Of a DNA stretch of 64,000 nucleotides, positions 26,031 to 34,946 are shown one piece after another. This stretch comes from Phytoactinopolyspora halotolerans (GTDB taxonomy: Bacteria; Actinomycetota; Actinomycetes; Jiangellales; Jiangellaceae). The position numbers were made by a program, and so were the translations under genes. Positions within the stretch are counted from its first letter, which is position 1; each line of letters opens with the position of its first letter. The notes below the pieces were generated by a model, which searched no databases, was not told the origin of the DNA, and saw nothing but the letters and a program-made list of their open reading frames with translations. The stretch covers positions 372,001 through 436,000 of the forward strand of contig NZ_JAAGOA010000002.1 in the NCBI RefSeq assembly GCF_010550675.1, given 5' to 3'.

Positions 26031-26065
26031 TTACATTTTCTTCGGCGAAAGTGTAACTAGATGCG
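26022..26065. repeat. AT-rich 19-bp hairpin
   Basis: CGCATCTAGTTACATTTTC at 26022-26040 pairs with 26047-26065 across a TTCGGC loop, with only one T-G wobble in 19 pairs. It is AT-rich against the G+C-rich surroundings. It lies 59 bases downstream of the arsR stop on the minus strand and abuts the remnant gene. It could be a terminator for arsR or the end of a lost element. Confidence 0.75.
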
Positions 26066-26124
26066 TGTCTGGCTGGATGTTGTTCTATTTTCGAGGCAGT
26101 TCGGCCTTTGCGGCATGGGCAAGC

Positions 26125-26496
26125 TCAGGTCGCGTCCGCGGCAGCTGGTGCGGCGCCGAGCAGGTCCAGGGTGCTCCGGACGGTGTTCAGCGCGTCGGGA
26201 ACGATCCAGTAATACACCCATGTGCCGCGGCGTTCTGAGCCGACTAGGTGAGCCTCGCGGAGGATCTTGAGGTGATGGCTGATGGTCGGCTGAGTGAGGT
26301 CGAAGGCATCGACCAGGTCGCATACGCACGCGCCGTCCGTGGAGTTGGCGGCGATCAGTGCGAGCAGCCGAAGCCGCACGGGGTCGGCAAGCGCCTTGAA
26401 TAGGGCGGCGCGTTCGCTCGCCTGGCTCATGCTCAGCGGTGCGGGTGTGACGGGGCAACACGACTCGACCTGAGTCACCGGGTCTTCGATCGACAC
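26125..26496 (-). CDS. arsR: ArsR-family As(III)-responsive repressor (CVCDL type)
   Basis: A ~123-residue repressor. An ESCCP motif at residues ~11-15 and CVCDL at ~57-61 supply cysteines for As(III) binding. The recognition helix region is DAFDLTQPTISHHLKILREAHLV, followed by the beta-wing TWVYYWIVP. This matches actinobacterial arsenic repressors. GTG 26496 and ATG 26514 are both possible starts; neither has a spaced ribosome binding site, and a leaderless mRNA is conceivable. It is divergent from arsM, with an operator-like dyad between them. Confidence 0.87.
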   Translation of the reverse strand: MSIEDPVTQVESCCPVTPAPLSMSQASERAALFKALADPVRLRLLALIAANSTDGACVCDLVDAFDLTQPTISHHLKILREAHLVGSERRGTWVYYWIVPDALNTVRSTLDLLGAAPAAADAT

Positions 26497-26504
26497 CCTT
26501 CTAT

Positions 26505-26520
26505 ATTGACACATATCAAT
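26505..26520. promoter_or_regulatory. ArsR operator in the arsR/arsM divergent region
   Basis: ATTGA-CACATA-TCAAT is an inverted repeat with a 6-base spacer placed just ahead of the GTG start of arsR. The shape is typical of ArsR/SmtB sites and differs from the 31-bp operators of the first ars operon. Confidence 0.6.
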
Positions 26521-26622
26521 GGCGGTGAGACGGTAGGGCATAGACGACTATCTATTCAGCGCGTTCAGTGCGGCGCCGCCTAGCCCGGCTGCCCACGCGG
26601 GTGCGGAAAGGAGTGAGTCTGG

Positions 26623-27414
26623 ATGCGTGACAACCAGATGCGAGAGCAGGTCCGCGAGCGCTACGCGGCATCCGCGAGGGCCGTGACGTCAACAGACGCG
26701 ACGTTGAAGATCCTCGAGAGCGACGGTTGTTGCGGCCCCAGCGCCGGGACGGGATGTTGCGGTACCGATGCCGTGGACGTGAGTGAAGGATTCGGTGCGG
26801 AGCTGTACACCGTGGAGGATCGCGAGGAGTTGCCTTCCGAGGCGGTGCTGGCCAGCCTCGGTTGCGGCAATCCCGTCGCCGTGGCCGAATTGCGAGCGGG
26901 AGAGACGGTGCTGGATCTGGGCTCCGGCGGAGGCATAGACGTCCTTCTCTCCGCTCGGCGCGTCGGCCCGACCGGGAAAGCCTACGGGCTCGACATGACC
27001 GAGGAGATGCTTGCCCTGGCCTGGGCCAACGCTAGGAAGGCCGGCGCCGCCAACGTCGAGTTTCTGAAGGGGACCATCGAAGATATCCCGCTGGCGGCGG
27101 GCACGGTGGACGTGGTCATCTCCAACTGCGTGGTCAACCTGTCCGTCGACAAGCCCGCGGTCTTCTCCGAGATCCGCCGTGTGCTCAGATCCGGCGGTCG
27201 GATCGGCGTCACGGACGTCGTCGCCGACGACCGCATCACGCCCGCCGATCGGGCGGAACGTGGCTCCTACGTGGGATGCGTGGCCGGTGCCCTCTCCATG
27301 TCGGAGTATCGCCTCGGCCTCGCTGAGGCGGGGTTCGTCGACGTGGTCGTCGAACCCACGCACGAGGTAGCGGACGGCATGCACTCGGCCGTCATCCGCG
27401 CCATCGCACCATGA
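26623..27414 (+). CDS. arsM: Arsenite S-adenosylmethionine methyltransferase
   Basis: A 263-residue cytosolic enzyme that methylates As(III) with S-adenosylmethionine to methylarsenicals, some of which are volatile. The cofactor motif is VLDLGSGGGIDVLLSARRVG (residues ~96-115). Cysteines expected to bind arsenic are Cys81 (LGCGNP), Cys169 (SNCVVNL) and Cys219 (GCVAGAL). An extra CCGPSAGTGCC cluster lies near residues 36-46. ATG 26623 has AAAGGAG upstream. Divergent from arsR, so induced by arsenite if the shared operator works as expected. Confidence 0.93.
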   Translation: MRDNQMREQVRERYAASARAVTSTDATLKILESDGCCGPSAGTGCCGTDAVDVSEGFGAELYTVEDREELPSEAVLASLGCGNPVAVAELRAGETVLDLGSGGGIDVLLSARRVGPTGKAYGLDMTEEMLALAWANARKAGAANVEFLKGTIEDIPLAAGTVDVVISNCVVNLSVDKPAVFSEIRRVLRSGGRIGVTDVVADDRITPADRAERGSYVGCVAGALSMSEYRLGLAEAGFVDVVVEPTHEVADGMHSAVIRAIAP

Positions 27415-27459
27415 ACATGGCACGACCGTCATCGGAGAACGGTTCGGTGATCGATCCGG

Positions 27460-29106
27460 CTAGGTGCGGCTGCCCTTCGCGCGGGAGCGCACGCGTCGCT
27501 GCCAGCGATCCACCTCACTGCGGAGCGGGTTGGCGAGGAACTCGCCGAGGGTCACCCCCGCGGCCAGGGACAGCCCGACGGCGATGGCGTTCAGCAGCAT
27601 CGACGCGCCGCCGAACAGATCGTCGGCGTCCACGGTGGTGAACATCGCCTGATAGATCAGCAGACCGGGTAGCAGCGGCGTGATGCCGCATACCGAGACC
27701 GCCAGCGAGGGTGCTCCGAACCGCTCGGCCACGCCCGATGCCAGCAGGCCCACCACCATGGCCGCGATGAACGATGACGTCGACGGGCCGAGCCCGATAT
27801 CCCGGAAGAGCAGGAACACGCCCGCCGCCACCATCCCGACGGCGGCCGCGAACAGAACCGTACGGGTACGGCTGTACGAGGCCAGTCCCCACGCGCCGGC
27901 GATCACGCCTCCGGCGAGCATCTGTACCACCAACGGGGTGGACAGCGTGGAGTGGTCCGCGATGCGCAGCGGTACGCCCATCCGCTGGCCGATATCGAGC
28001 ATGAACCCGACCCCGATGACGATCCCAGCCGTGTAGAGCACCACTTCGAATGATCGCGCCGCCGCGGTCAGCGGATAGCCGGATATCGCGTCCTCCGCCG
28101 CTCCCACCAGGGAGAGGCCGGCCAGCAACACGACGATGCCGGCCGCCACCACCAGTGACGGAGTCACCAGGCTGTCCGACCAGCCGAACTCGTTCCGGCC
28201 CCAGTGCAGAAACAGTGCGACGATGGTCGCGATAGCTGCCCCGATCGCCTGCTGGAACATGTAGGGCAGGCCCTCGTGTCGCAACCAGCGCAGGGTGCGG
28301 TCGATGATCGTCGTGGTCACGCCGGCGATCAGGGCCACCAGCCAGGAGCCGTTGAGCAGGATCGCGACCCCGGCCGCCATCGTGCCCATCGCCAGGGTGA
28401 CCACCCATCGGCGATACGGATGCGGCGACTCCACGATCTCGTCCAGGCGCGTGTGCGCTTCCGCGAGGTCCAGCTGTCCCTTGCCGGCCGCGTCGACCAA
28501 CTCCATCAGGTCGGCGAGCCGGCTGTAGTCCGCCGTGCGAACGTTGATGACGCGAACCTTGGTGATGGGGTCGTCGTCGCGGTCGATCGATGCCGTGATG
28601 GAGATGAAGGTGATGTCGATCTGGCAGGCGGTGACACCGAACCCGGCCGCGAGCCGCAGCAACGCCGCCGTGGTGTCGGCGACCGGAGCCCCGGTCGTGA
28701 TCAGCGCTTCGCCGGTGCGCAACACCAAGTCCAGCACGGATCTCTCGACCTCGGCGGTCAGCCCGCTTTGCCGGCGTGGCTGAGCGAACGGCATGGTCGG
28801 CGGCCCGCTAGGTGCGACCACCCGGCGGGCACGCTGGCGCAGCGGTCCGGCCGGGCGTCGTGCGGCCGGACCGCGCGCAGGGTAGCGCCCGTCGAGTGCA
28901 TCGGGCGACTCGGCGCTCGGAATGCCCGGCGTCGACGGGGTGGCTTCCAGCTGCCCCTGGGGCGGTTGAAGAGCCGGCGGCGGTGGGGTCGTCGGGGAAG
29001 CGTTCTTGGGTGCGGAGGTCTGTCCCGGCCTAGCCTGCGTCCTGCCCTCGCGCGAACCAGGGGCTCCACCCGGACCCGGTCGGTTCACGTGGTTCACAGC
29101 TAGCAA
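27460..29106 (-). CDS. ThrE-like threonine/serine exporter family protein
   Basis: A 548-residue membrane protein of the ThrE type. The first ~110 residues are a Pro/Gln/Ala-rich hydrophilic segment of doubtful start. A cytosolic ThrE N-domain follows (LDLVLRTGEALITTGAPVADTT, ITFISITASIDRDDDPITKVRVI), then about ten membrane helices up to SEVDRWQRRVRSRAKGS. In Corynebacterium glutamicum ThrE exports threonine and serine by proton antiport. The far 5' end uses TTG 29106; internal starts closer to residue 100 are plausible. It converges on arsM. Confidence 0.85.
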   Translation of the reverse strand: MLAVNHVNRPGPGGAPGSREGRTQARPGQTSAPKNASPTTPPPPALQPPQGQLEATPSTPGIPSAESPDALDGRYPARGPAARRPAGPLRQRARRVVAPSGPPTMPFAQPRRQSGLTAEVERSVLDLVLRTGEALITTGAPVADTTAALLRLAAGFGVTACQIDITFISITASIDRDDDPITKVRVINVRTADYSRLADLMELVDAAGKGQLDLAEAHTRLDEIVESPHPYRRWVVTLAMGTMAAGVAILLNGSWLVALIAGVTTTIIDRTLRWLRHEGLPYMFQQAIGAAIATIVALFLHWGRNEFGWSDSLVTPSLVVAAGIVVLLAGLSLVGAAEDAISGYPLTAAARSFEVVLYTAGIVIGVGFMLDIGQRMGVPLRIADHSTLSTPLVVQMLAGGVIAGAWGLASYSRTRTVLFAAAVGMVAAGVFLLFRDIGLGPSTSSFIAAMVVGLLASGVAERFGAPSLAVSVCGITPLLPGLLIYQAMFTTVDADDLFGGASMLLNAIAVGLSLAAGVTLGEFLANPLRSEVDRWQRRVRSRAKGSRT

Positions 29107-29453
29107 CGGTAACCAACGAACACCCAGTTCATCTCATATGTGACGTAAGTATCTCGCATGCCCGTGTGTGAGCTGCGACACCCTTCCTTCAGACCCGGCG
29201 TGAACAGGCTCGTCCCGGCGTGAGGCGGCTACGCGTACGTACACGAAGCCGCCTGCCCGCAGCGTTTCTCACACCGGTGCGACTCGGCGGGTGAGCAGAC
29301 GTTGACACATGCGCGTCACTGACGCGACGGCGATGTAACGCCGCGTTCTTACTGTTGTTGCCCGTTACCCCTTCACCGGGGCCACGGTCGGCACTGTCGC
29401 CGCCAGTTGTGGTGTCGGTACCGCTCGAACCTCTCGACGTAGCGGAGGCGACG
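29107..29453. other. narK upstream region
   Basis: No convincing gene lies in this 347-base gap. It has a CCCGGCGTGA direct repeat at 29194 and 29214. A perfect 8-bp dyad, AGGCGGCT / AGCCGCCT (29223-29230 and 29247-29254), follows. GTAAC (29335) and GTTAC (29364), half-sites of the kind GlnR uses, are present but not at the canonical spacing. It must hold the promoters of narK and the ThrE-like gene. Confidence 0.5.
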
Positions 29454-30893
29454 ATGGCGCAGACTCTTGTTCGTGAACAGGCGGCGGCACCGCAACAGCG
29501 CGGTGGCGGCTGGATCGACCGCTGGGAGCCGGAGGACGAGGAGTTCTGGGAGCGCACCGGCAAGAAGGTCGCGCGTAGGAACCTGATCTTCTCCATCTTC
29601 GGGGAGAACGTCGCGTTCTCCGTGTGGTCGTTGTGGAGCATCTCGTCGGCGCTGCTGGTGGCGCACTACGGCTTCGGCTTCAGTGCCGCCCAGATGTTCT
29701 TCCTGGTGGCCGTCCCGAACTGCGTGGGAGCCATCCTGCGAGTCCCCTACACCTTCGCGGTGCCGAGGTTCGGCGGCCGGAATTGGACCGTGATCAGCGG
29801 ACTGCTGTTGCTGATCCCTACCGTCCTGCTGGCCGTGGCGGTCCGCAACCCGTCCACGCCGTACTGGGCGTTCCTCCTGATCGCGGCGACCGCGGGGGTC
29901 GGCGGGGGCAACTTCGCCTCCAGTATGACCAATATCAGCTTCTTCTACCCGGACCGCAAGAAGGGTTTCGCGCTCGGTTTGAACGCCGCCGGCGGCAACA
30001 TCGGAGTCAGCGTGGTCCAACTGGCCCTGCCGGTGATCGTCGGGGCGGGCGGGCTGTTCGGACTGGTCGGCGCGGCGGCCGGTGGGGTCGATCTGGCCCG
30101 GGCCGGGTACGTGTGGGCATCGCTGGGGCTGGTATCCGCCGCGTGCGCGTGGTTCTTCATGAACAACCTCACCGTCTCGCTGGCGAGTTTCGGTGAGCAG
30201 ATCAAGGTCCTCCGGCACAAGCACACCTGGATCATGTCCTGGCTCTACATCGGGACCTTTGGTTCGTTCATCGGTTATGCATCGGCTTTCCCGCTGCTCA
30301 TCGGGTTGCTGTTCCCCGGAATCAGCATCGCGAACTACGCCTTCCTCGGCGCGCTGATCGGGTCCGTCGCGCGTCCGTTCGGTGGCTGGCTCGCCGATCG
30401 GCTCGGCGGCGCCCGGGTGACGGTATGGAACTTCGTTGCGATGGGCGTCGGGACGGTGTTCGTGATCGCCGCGGTCAACGCGGAGTCCTGGCCGATGTTC
30501 CTCGGTGCGTTCCTGTTCGTCTTCCTCACCACCGGCATCGGCAACGGCTCTACCTATCGGATGATCCCGATGATCTTTCAGAAGCAGGCGCTGCTCGACG
30601 CGGACCGCACGGGCGAGGGACACGAGGCGGCATTGGCGCGGGGCCGGACCGAGGCGGCCGCCGTCATCGGGCTGTCCTCCGCCGTCGGCGCCTTCGGCGG
30701 GTTCATCATCACCGCCACCTTTGGCATCCTCGGGCTGATCTACGACGACGGCGTGCCGGCGGACGCGATCGCCTCCGCCTTCGTCATCTTCCTCGGCTTC
30801 TACGTGGTCTGCATCGCGCTGGCGTGGTGGCACTACATGCGCCGGACCTTCATGATCCAGCGGGCGCCGAACCTGTCGACGGTGGACATCTGA
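29454..30893 (+). CDS. narK: Nitrate/nitrite MFS transporter
   Basis: A 479-residue major facilitator with about 12 membrane helices. The nitrate signature is seen in GVGGGNFASSMTNISFFYP and GFALGLNAAGGNIGVSVVQL; RVPYTFAVPRFGGR carries the substrate-binding arginine of helix 2. A 50-residue hydrophilic N-terminus precedes helix 1. ATG 29454 has GGAGG six bases upstream; an ORF reading further upstream is not the start. It heads the nitrate assimilation cluster and should supply nitrate to NasC. Confidence 0.92.
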   Translation: MAQTLVREQAAAPQQRGGGWIDRWEPEDEEFWERTGKKVARRNLIFSIFGENVAFSVWSLWSISSALLVAHYGFGFSAAQMFFLVAVPNCVGAILRVPYTFAVPRFGGRNWTVISGLLLLIPTVLLAVAVRNPSTPYWAFLLIAATAGVGGGNFASSMTNISFFYPDRKKGFALGLNAAGGNIGVSVVQLALPVIVGAGGLFGLVGAAAGGVDLARAGYVWASLGLVSAACAWFFMNNLTVSLASFGEQIKVLRHKHTWIMSWLYIGTFGSFIGYASAFPLLIGLLFPGISIANYAFLGALIGSVARPFGGWLADRLGGARVTVWNFVAMGVGTVFVIAAVNAESWPMFLGAFLFVFLTTGIGNGSTYRMIPMIFQKQALLDADRTGEGHEAALARGRTEAAAVIGLSSAVGAFGGFIITATFGILGLIYDDGVPADAIASAFVIFLGFYVVCIALAWWHYMRRTFMIQRAPNLSTVDI

Positions 30894-30894
30894 T

Positions 30895-31017
30895 CCGCGG
30901 CGAGGTCGTCGGAGGTGGGAGGGAGAGGTTCCCGCCCTCGCCCGCGGCGAGGTCGTCGCGGAGCTCCTCCCACGCCGATGCCCGCGCCCACCCTGGGCGG
31001 GAATCTCTCCCTCCCAC
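30895..31017. repeat. Long hairpin and direct repeat between narK and nasC
   Basis: Two 23-bp arms (30915-30937, starting GTGGGAGGGAGAG, and 30995-31017) form an inverted repeat with one G-T wobble and a 57-base loop. A 17-base perfect direct repeat, CCGCGGCGAGGTCGTCG, occurs at 30895-30911 and 30942-30958, once before and once inside the hairpin. It may act as terminator, attenuator or mRNA end stabiliser between the two genes. Confidence 0.75.
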
Positions 31018-31051
31018 TTTCCGTGGTCACCAACCGTCTCACCCGAGGGAG

Positions 31052-33316
31052 ATGATCACCGTGCAGGGCATTTATCGCTCCGGAAACATGGCCGACGTCG
31101 ATGGGAAATCCGCCGCTCACACCATCGCAAACATGGCCGCCGAGACCCCCGTCGTCGATACGCGGTTCCACACCGGAGCCGTCGAGACGCACTGCGCGTA
31201 CTGCGCGCTGCAGTGTGGGATGACCCTGACGGTCGAGGGTGATCACTCATCCGTCGAGGTGACGCCGCGGGACTTCCCGACGAACCGGGGCGGATTGTGC
31301 CAGAAGGGCTGGACGGCGGCCGAGTTGCTTCAATCGCCTCGGCGCTTGACCGCACCGCTGATGCGGGACAGCCGCGGCGAGGCGTTGAGAGAGGTCTCCT
31401 GGGACACGGCGCTCGACGCGGTGGCGGATCGGATCCGGGCGGTTCAGACAACGCACGGTGACGATGCGGTGGCGGTGTTCGGCGGCGGCGGGCTCACCAA
31501 CGAGAAGGCGTACCAGCTCGGCAAGTTCGCCCGTGTCGCGCTGCGTACCAGCAACATCGACTACAACGGCCGGTACTGCATGTCCTCGGCCGCGGCCGCG
31601 TCGAACCGTGCCTTCGGCATCGACCGGGGCCTGCCGTTCCCGCTGCCGGACCTCGCCCAGACCGGCGCGGTACTGCTGATGGGCGGCAACGTCGCCGAGA
31701 CGATGCCGCCGTTCATGCAATATCTGAACGCGGTCCGGGATGCCGGCGGCTCGGTGATCGTCGCGGATCCGCGCCGGACCGCCACCGCGGAGCAGGCCAC
31801 CCTTCACCTGCAGCCGCTGCCGGGCACCGACCTGGCGCTGGCGCTGGGGCTGCTGCACATCGCCGTCGCCGACGGGCACGTCGACCGGGACTACATCACC
31901 GCCCGGACGACCGGCTTCGACGACGTGTGGCGGGTGGCCACTCAATGGTGGCCGGAGCGGGCCGAACGCGTCACGGGGGTCCCGGTCGCCGCGCAGCGAG
32001 CTACGGTGCGGGCGCTCGCCGAGGGCCGGGCCGGGCGCGGCGCGGTGATCCTGACCGCACGCGGCGCCGAGCAGCACAGCAAGGGAACCGACACGGTCAC
32101 CGCGCTGATCAACCTGGGCCTCGCGCTGGGGCTCCCCGGGCGTCCGCACAGCGGCTATGGGTGCATCACCGGCCAGGGCAACGGGCAGGGCGGCCGGGAA
32201 CACGGGCAGAAAGCGGACCAGCTGCCCGGGTACCGCAAGATCGACGACCCGGCGGCCCGCGAGCACGTCGCGCGGGTGTGGGGCGTGGACCCGGACGCCC
32301 TGCCGGGCCCGGGGCGCTCGGCGTACGAACTGATCGAGAGCCTCGGTACGGACGGCGGGCCGCGGATGCTGCTGGTGCACGGGTCCAACCTGGTGGTCTC
32401 CTCGCCTCGGGGCGGACGGGTGGCCGAGCGGCTGGCGGCCTTGGACCTGCTGGTCGTCTGCGACCTGTTCCTCTCCGAGACCGCCGCCCTGGCGGACATC
32501 GTCCTCCCGGTCACGCAGTGGGCGGAGGAGGACGGCACCATGACCAACCTGGAGGGACGCGTCATCCGGCGGCGGGCGGCGGTGCCGCCGCCCGCAGGGG
32601 TGCGCACCGAGTTGGAGGTGATGGCCGATCTGGCGGCCCGGCTCGGCCGTCCGGGCGGCTTCTCCACCGATCCGCGGACCGTTTTCGAGGAGCTGCGCCG
32701 CGCCAGTGCGGGTGGCGTCGCGGACTATTCCGGCATCACCTGGGAACGGATCGAGGCGGAGGACGGCGTGTTCTGGCCGTGCCCGTCCGTGGATGCGCCC
32801 GGGCAGGCCCGACTGTTCACCGACGGTACGTTCCCGACGCCGGACGGCCGGGCCCGGTTCGTCGCGGTCGATCACCGAGCGGCCGGCGAGGACATCGACG
32901 ACGATCATCCGATCTACCTGACCACCGGCCGCATCCTGCAGCAGTACCAGAGCGGTGCGCAGACCCGCCACGTCGAAGCGTTGCGGTCCACCGCCGCCGA
33001 GCCGTACCTGGAGATCCATCCGGATCTGGCCGCGTGGCATGGGCTGCGCGACGGCGACCGGGTGCGGATCGTCAGCCGGCGTGGTGAGGCGCTGGCCAAG
33101 GCCCGGCTGACCGCATCGATCCGGTCCGACACGGTCTTCATGCCGTTCCACTGGGGTGGCGAACAGGCCGTCAACCGGGTCACCAACGCGGCGCTCGACC
33201 CGACCTCGCGGATGCCCGAGTTCAAGGTCTGCGCAGTCCGCCTGCAACGAGTCGACAACCAGGGAAGCCTTCCGGCAACGGAGCCGAGCGGCACTGTCAT
33301 AGCAGGTCAGGCGTGA
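31052..33316 (+). CDS. nasC: Assimilatory nitrate reductase catalytic subunit
   Basis: A 754-residue molybdopterin (bis-MGD) oxidoreductase reducing nitrate to nitrite in the cytosol. An N-terminal [4Fe-4S] site is formed by CAYCALQCGM and the later Cys of RGGLCQKGW. Typical domain motifs follow: NYNGRYCMSSAAAA-like sequence near residue 170, GGNVAETMP, and a C-terminal dinucleotide-binding domain ending with FMPFHWGGEQAVNRVT. No twin-arginine signal is present, which supports a cytosolic assimilatory enzyme. ATG 31052 or GTG 31061 could be the start. Upstream open frame is an extension into narK and is not coding. Expected partner: the reductase encoded next. Confidence 0.88.
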   Translation: MITVQGIYRSGNMADVDGKSAAHTIANMAAETPVVDTRFHTGAVETHCAYCALQCGMTLTVEGDHSSVEVTPRDFPTNRGGLCQKGWTAAELLQSPRRLTAPLMRDSRGEALREVSWDTALDAVADRIRAVQTTHGDDAVAVFGGGGLTNEKAYQLGKFARVALRTSNIDYNGRYCMSSAAAASNRAFGIDRGLPFPLPDLAQTGAVLLMGGNVAETMPPFMQYLNAVRDAGGSVIVADPRRTATAEQATLHLQPLPGTDLALALGLLHIAVADGHVDRDYITARTTGFDDVWRVATQWWPERAERVTGVPVAAQRATVRALAEGRAGRGAVILTARGAEQHSKGTDTVTALINLGLALGLPGRPHSGYGCITGQGNGQGGREHGQKADQLPGYRKIDDPAAREHVARVWGVDPDALPGPGRSAYELIESLGTDGGPRMLLVHGSNLVVSSPRGGRVAERLAALDLLVVCDLFLSETAALADIVLPVTQWAEEDGTMTNLEGRVIRRRAAVPPPAGVRTELEVMADLAARLGRPGGFSTDPRTVFEELRRASAGGVADYSGITWERIEAEDGVFWPCPSVDAPGQARLFTDGTFPTPDGRARFVAVDHRAAGEDIDDDHPIYLTTGRILQQYQSGAQTRHVEALRSTAAEPYLEIHPDLAAWHGLRDGDRVRIVSRRGEALAKARLTASIRSDTVFMPFHWGGEQAVNRVTNAALDPTSRMPEFKVCAVRLQRVDNQGSLPATEPSGTVIAGQA

Positions 33317-33329
33317 GGAGGAAAGCGTC

Positions 33330-34946
33330 GTGACATACCGCGAGGAACCAGACCGGCAACGCACCGCCGAACGGGTGGTCGTGGTCGGCAACGGAATGGC
33401 CGGCACCCGGTTCGTCCAGGATCTGCGGGCGCACGATCCGCAGCGCCGGTTCGACATCACCGTGATCGGTGCCGAGCCGGAGCAGGCGTACAACCGGGTG
33501 CTGCTGTCCTCGGTGCTGGCCGGGAAACTGACACCGGCCGACGTGGAGATGGTCCCGGCGTCCTGGTATGCGACCGAAGGTGTCGAGCTGCTGCTCGGAG
33601 TCGGCGTGGAGCATATCGACCGGAAGCGGCGCCGGGTCCTGACCGACCGCGGTGAATACGTCGGCTATGACCACCTGGTGCTGGCCACCGGCAGCCGGGC
33701 CTGGGTCCCGCCGATCGAAGGTGCGGTCGACGGCGACGAGCTCGATCGTGACGTCGCCGTCTTCCGCACGCTGCAGGACTGCCGCGCCATCATGGCGCGG
33801 GTCGACCGGCCGGAGATCCGCCGGGTGGTGGTGCTCGGCGGCGGGCTGCTCGGACTGGAGGCCGCGCGCGGCCTGGCGGGACGGGGCGTCGAGGTCGAGG
33901 TGGTGCACGCCGTCGACCGGCTGATGGAACGCCAGCTGGACGCCGAGGCCGGGCGGGTACTGGCCGGTACGCTGCGCTCGCTCGGGGTGCGGATCCGGCT
34001 GGACGCCCAGGTACGGGCATACGACGAAGTGGCCGGTCAGCGCGTCGTGGTGTTGGAGGACGGTACCCGGATCGCTGCCGACCTGCTGATCGTCGCCTGC
34101 GGGGTGCGGCCGAACACCGGCCTGGCCCGGGCGGCGAAGCTGGCCGTCGATCGGGGGATCGTCGTCGACGGGCGCATGACGTCCGTGTCCGACCCGCGGG
34201 TGCACGCGATCGGCGAGTGCGCCCAGTTCGAGGGTCAGGTGTACGGCCTGGTGGCGCCGGCGTGGGAGCAGGCCGGCGTGCTGGCGGATGCGCTGACGGG
34301 TGGCGACCGGGTGTATGCCGGCTCGCGGTTGGTGACCCGGCTGAAGGCCGAGGACATCGACCTGGCTGCGATGGGCGAGACGGACGTGGACGACATCTCG
34401 GACGGTACCGGGACGGCGCGGAACGGCGCCCGAGCGGCGGATCGGGTGGAGGTGCTGCGCTTCGCGGACCCGATCCGTGGCACGTACCAGAAGCTGGTGA
34501 TCCGCAACGACCGCGTGACCGGTGCGATCATGCTGGGCGGTGCCGAGACGGTCGGGACGGTCACCCAGCTGTTCGACCGGGTCGCACTCGCGCCCGCCGA
34601 CCGCCGGGCGCTGATCTTTCCCGGCGTCGCCGACGCAGGCCTGGCGACCGACCCGGCCGATCTGGCCGACGACGATCTGGTCTGCCGCTGCAACACCGTC
34701 ACCGCCGGTCAGATCCGGCATGCCTGCTCGGACGGTGCGAGCACGGTGGCGGAGGTGGCGATGTGCACGCGCGCCACGAGCGGCTGCGGAGGGTGCCGGG
34801 ACGACGTCGCCGGGATCGTCGCGGCGATGCGGATCGGAACCGCTGCCGCCGACGGCGCGAACGAGGCAGAGACCGAGGGCGACGAGCTCGCCGTTCCCGA
34901 CCGACCCGATGACGTCGACGCGAAGCTGGTGGAGGTCCCCGCATGA
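33330..34946 (+). CDS. FAD/NAD(P)H oxidoreductase with BFD-like [2Fe-2S] domain (NasB-like)
   Basis: A 538-residue electron-transfer protein. FAD motif: VVVVGNGMAGTRFVQDL; NAD(P) motif: VVVLGGGLLGLEAARGLAGRG; second FAD motif around VHAIGECAQFEG. The C-terminal ~60 residues carry a bacterioferritin-associated-ferredoxin-type site: VCRCNTVTAGQI and CTRATSGCGGC supply four cysteines. This is the NirB front half without the siroheme part. It likely passes NAD(P)H electrons to NasC. GTG 33330 has GGAGGAAAG upstream. It overlaps nirB by four bases (ATGA). Confidence 0.87.
   Translation: MTYREEPDRQRTAERVVVVGNGMAGTRFVQDLRAHDPQRRFDITVIGAEPEQAYNRVLLSSVLAGKLTPADVEMVPASWYATEGVELLLGVGVEHIDRKRRRVLTDRGEYVGYDHLVLATGSRAWVPPIEGAVDGDELDRDVAVFRTLQDCRAIMARVDRPEIRRVVVLGGGLLGLEAARGLAGRGVEVEVVHAVDRLMERQLDAEAGRVLAGTLRSLGVRIRLDAQVRAYDEVAGQRVVVLEDGTRIAADLLIVACGVRPNTGLARAAKLAVDRGIVVDGRMTSVSDPRVHAIGECAQFEGQVYGLVAPAWEQAGVLADALTGGDRVYAGSRLVTRLKAEDIDLAAMGETDVDDISDGTGTARNGARAADRVEVLRFADPIRGTYQKLVIRNDRVTGAIMLGGAETVGTVTQLFDRVALAPADRRALIFPGVADAGLATDPADLADDDLVCRCNTVTAGQIRHACSDGASTVAEVAMCTRATSGCGGCRDDVAGIVAAMRIGTAAADGANEAETEGDELAVPDRPDDVDAKLVEVPA

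Noticed and set aside
29335-29368. GlnR box upstream of narK
   Set aside because: GTAAC and GTTAC half-sites exist but the spacing and GAAAC partner sites do not fit the canonical arrangement; not claimed.
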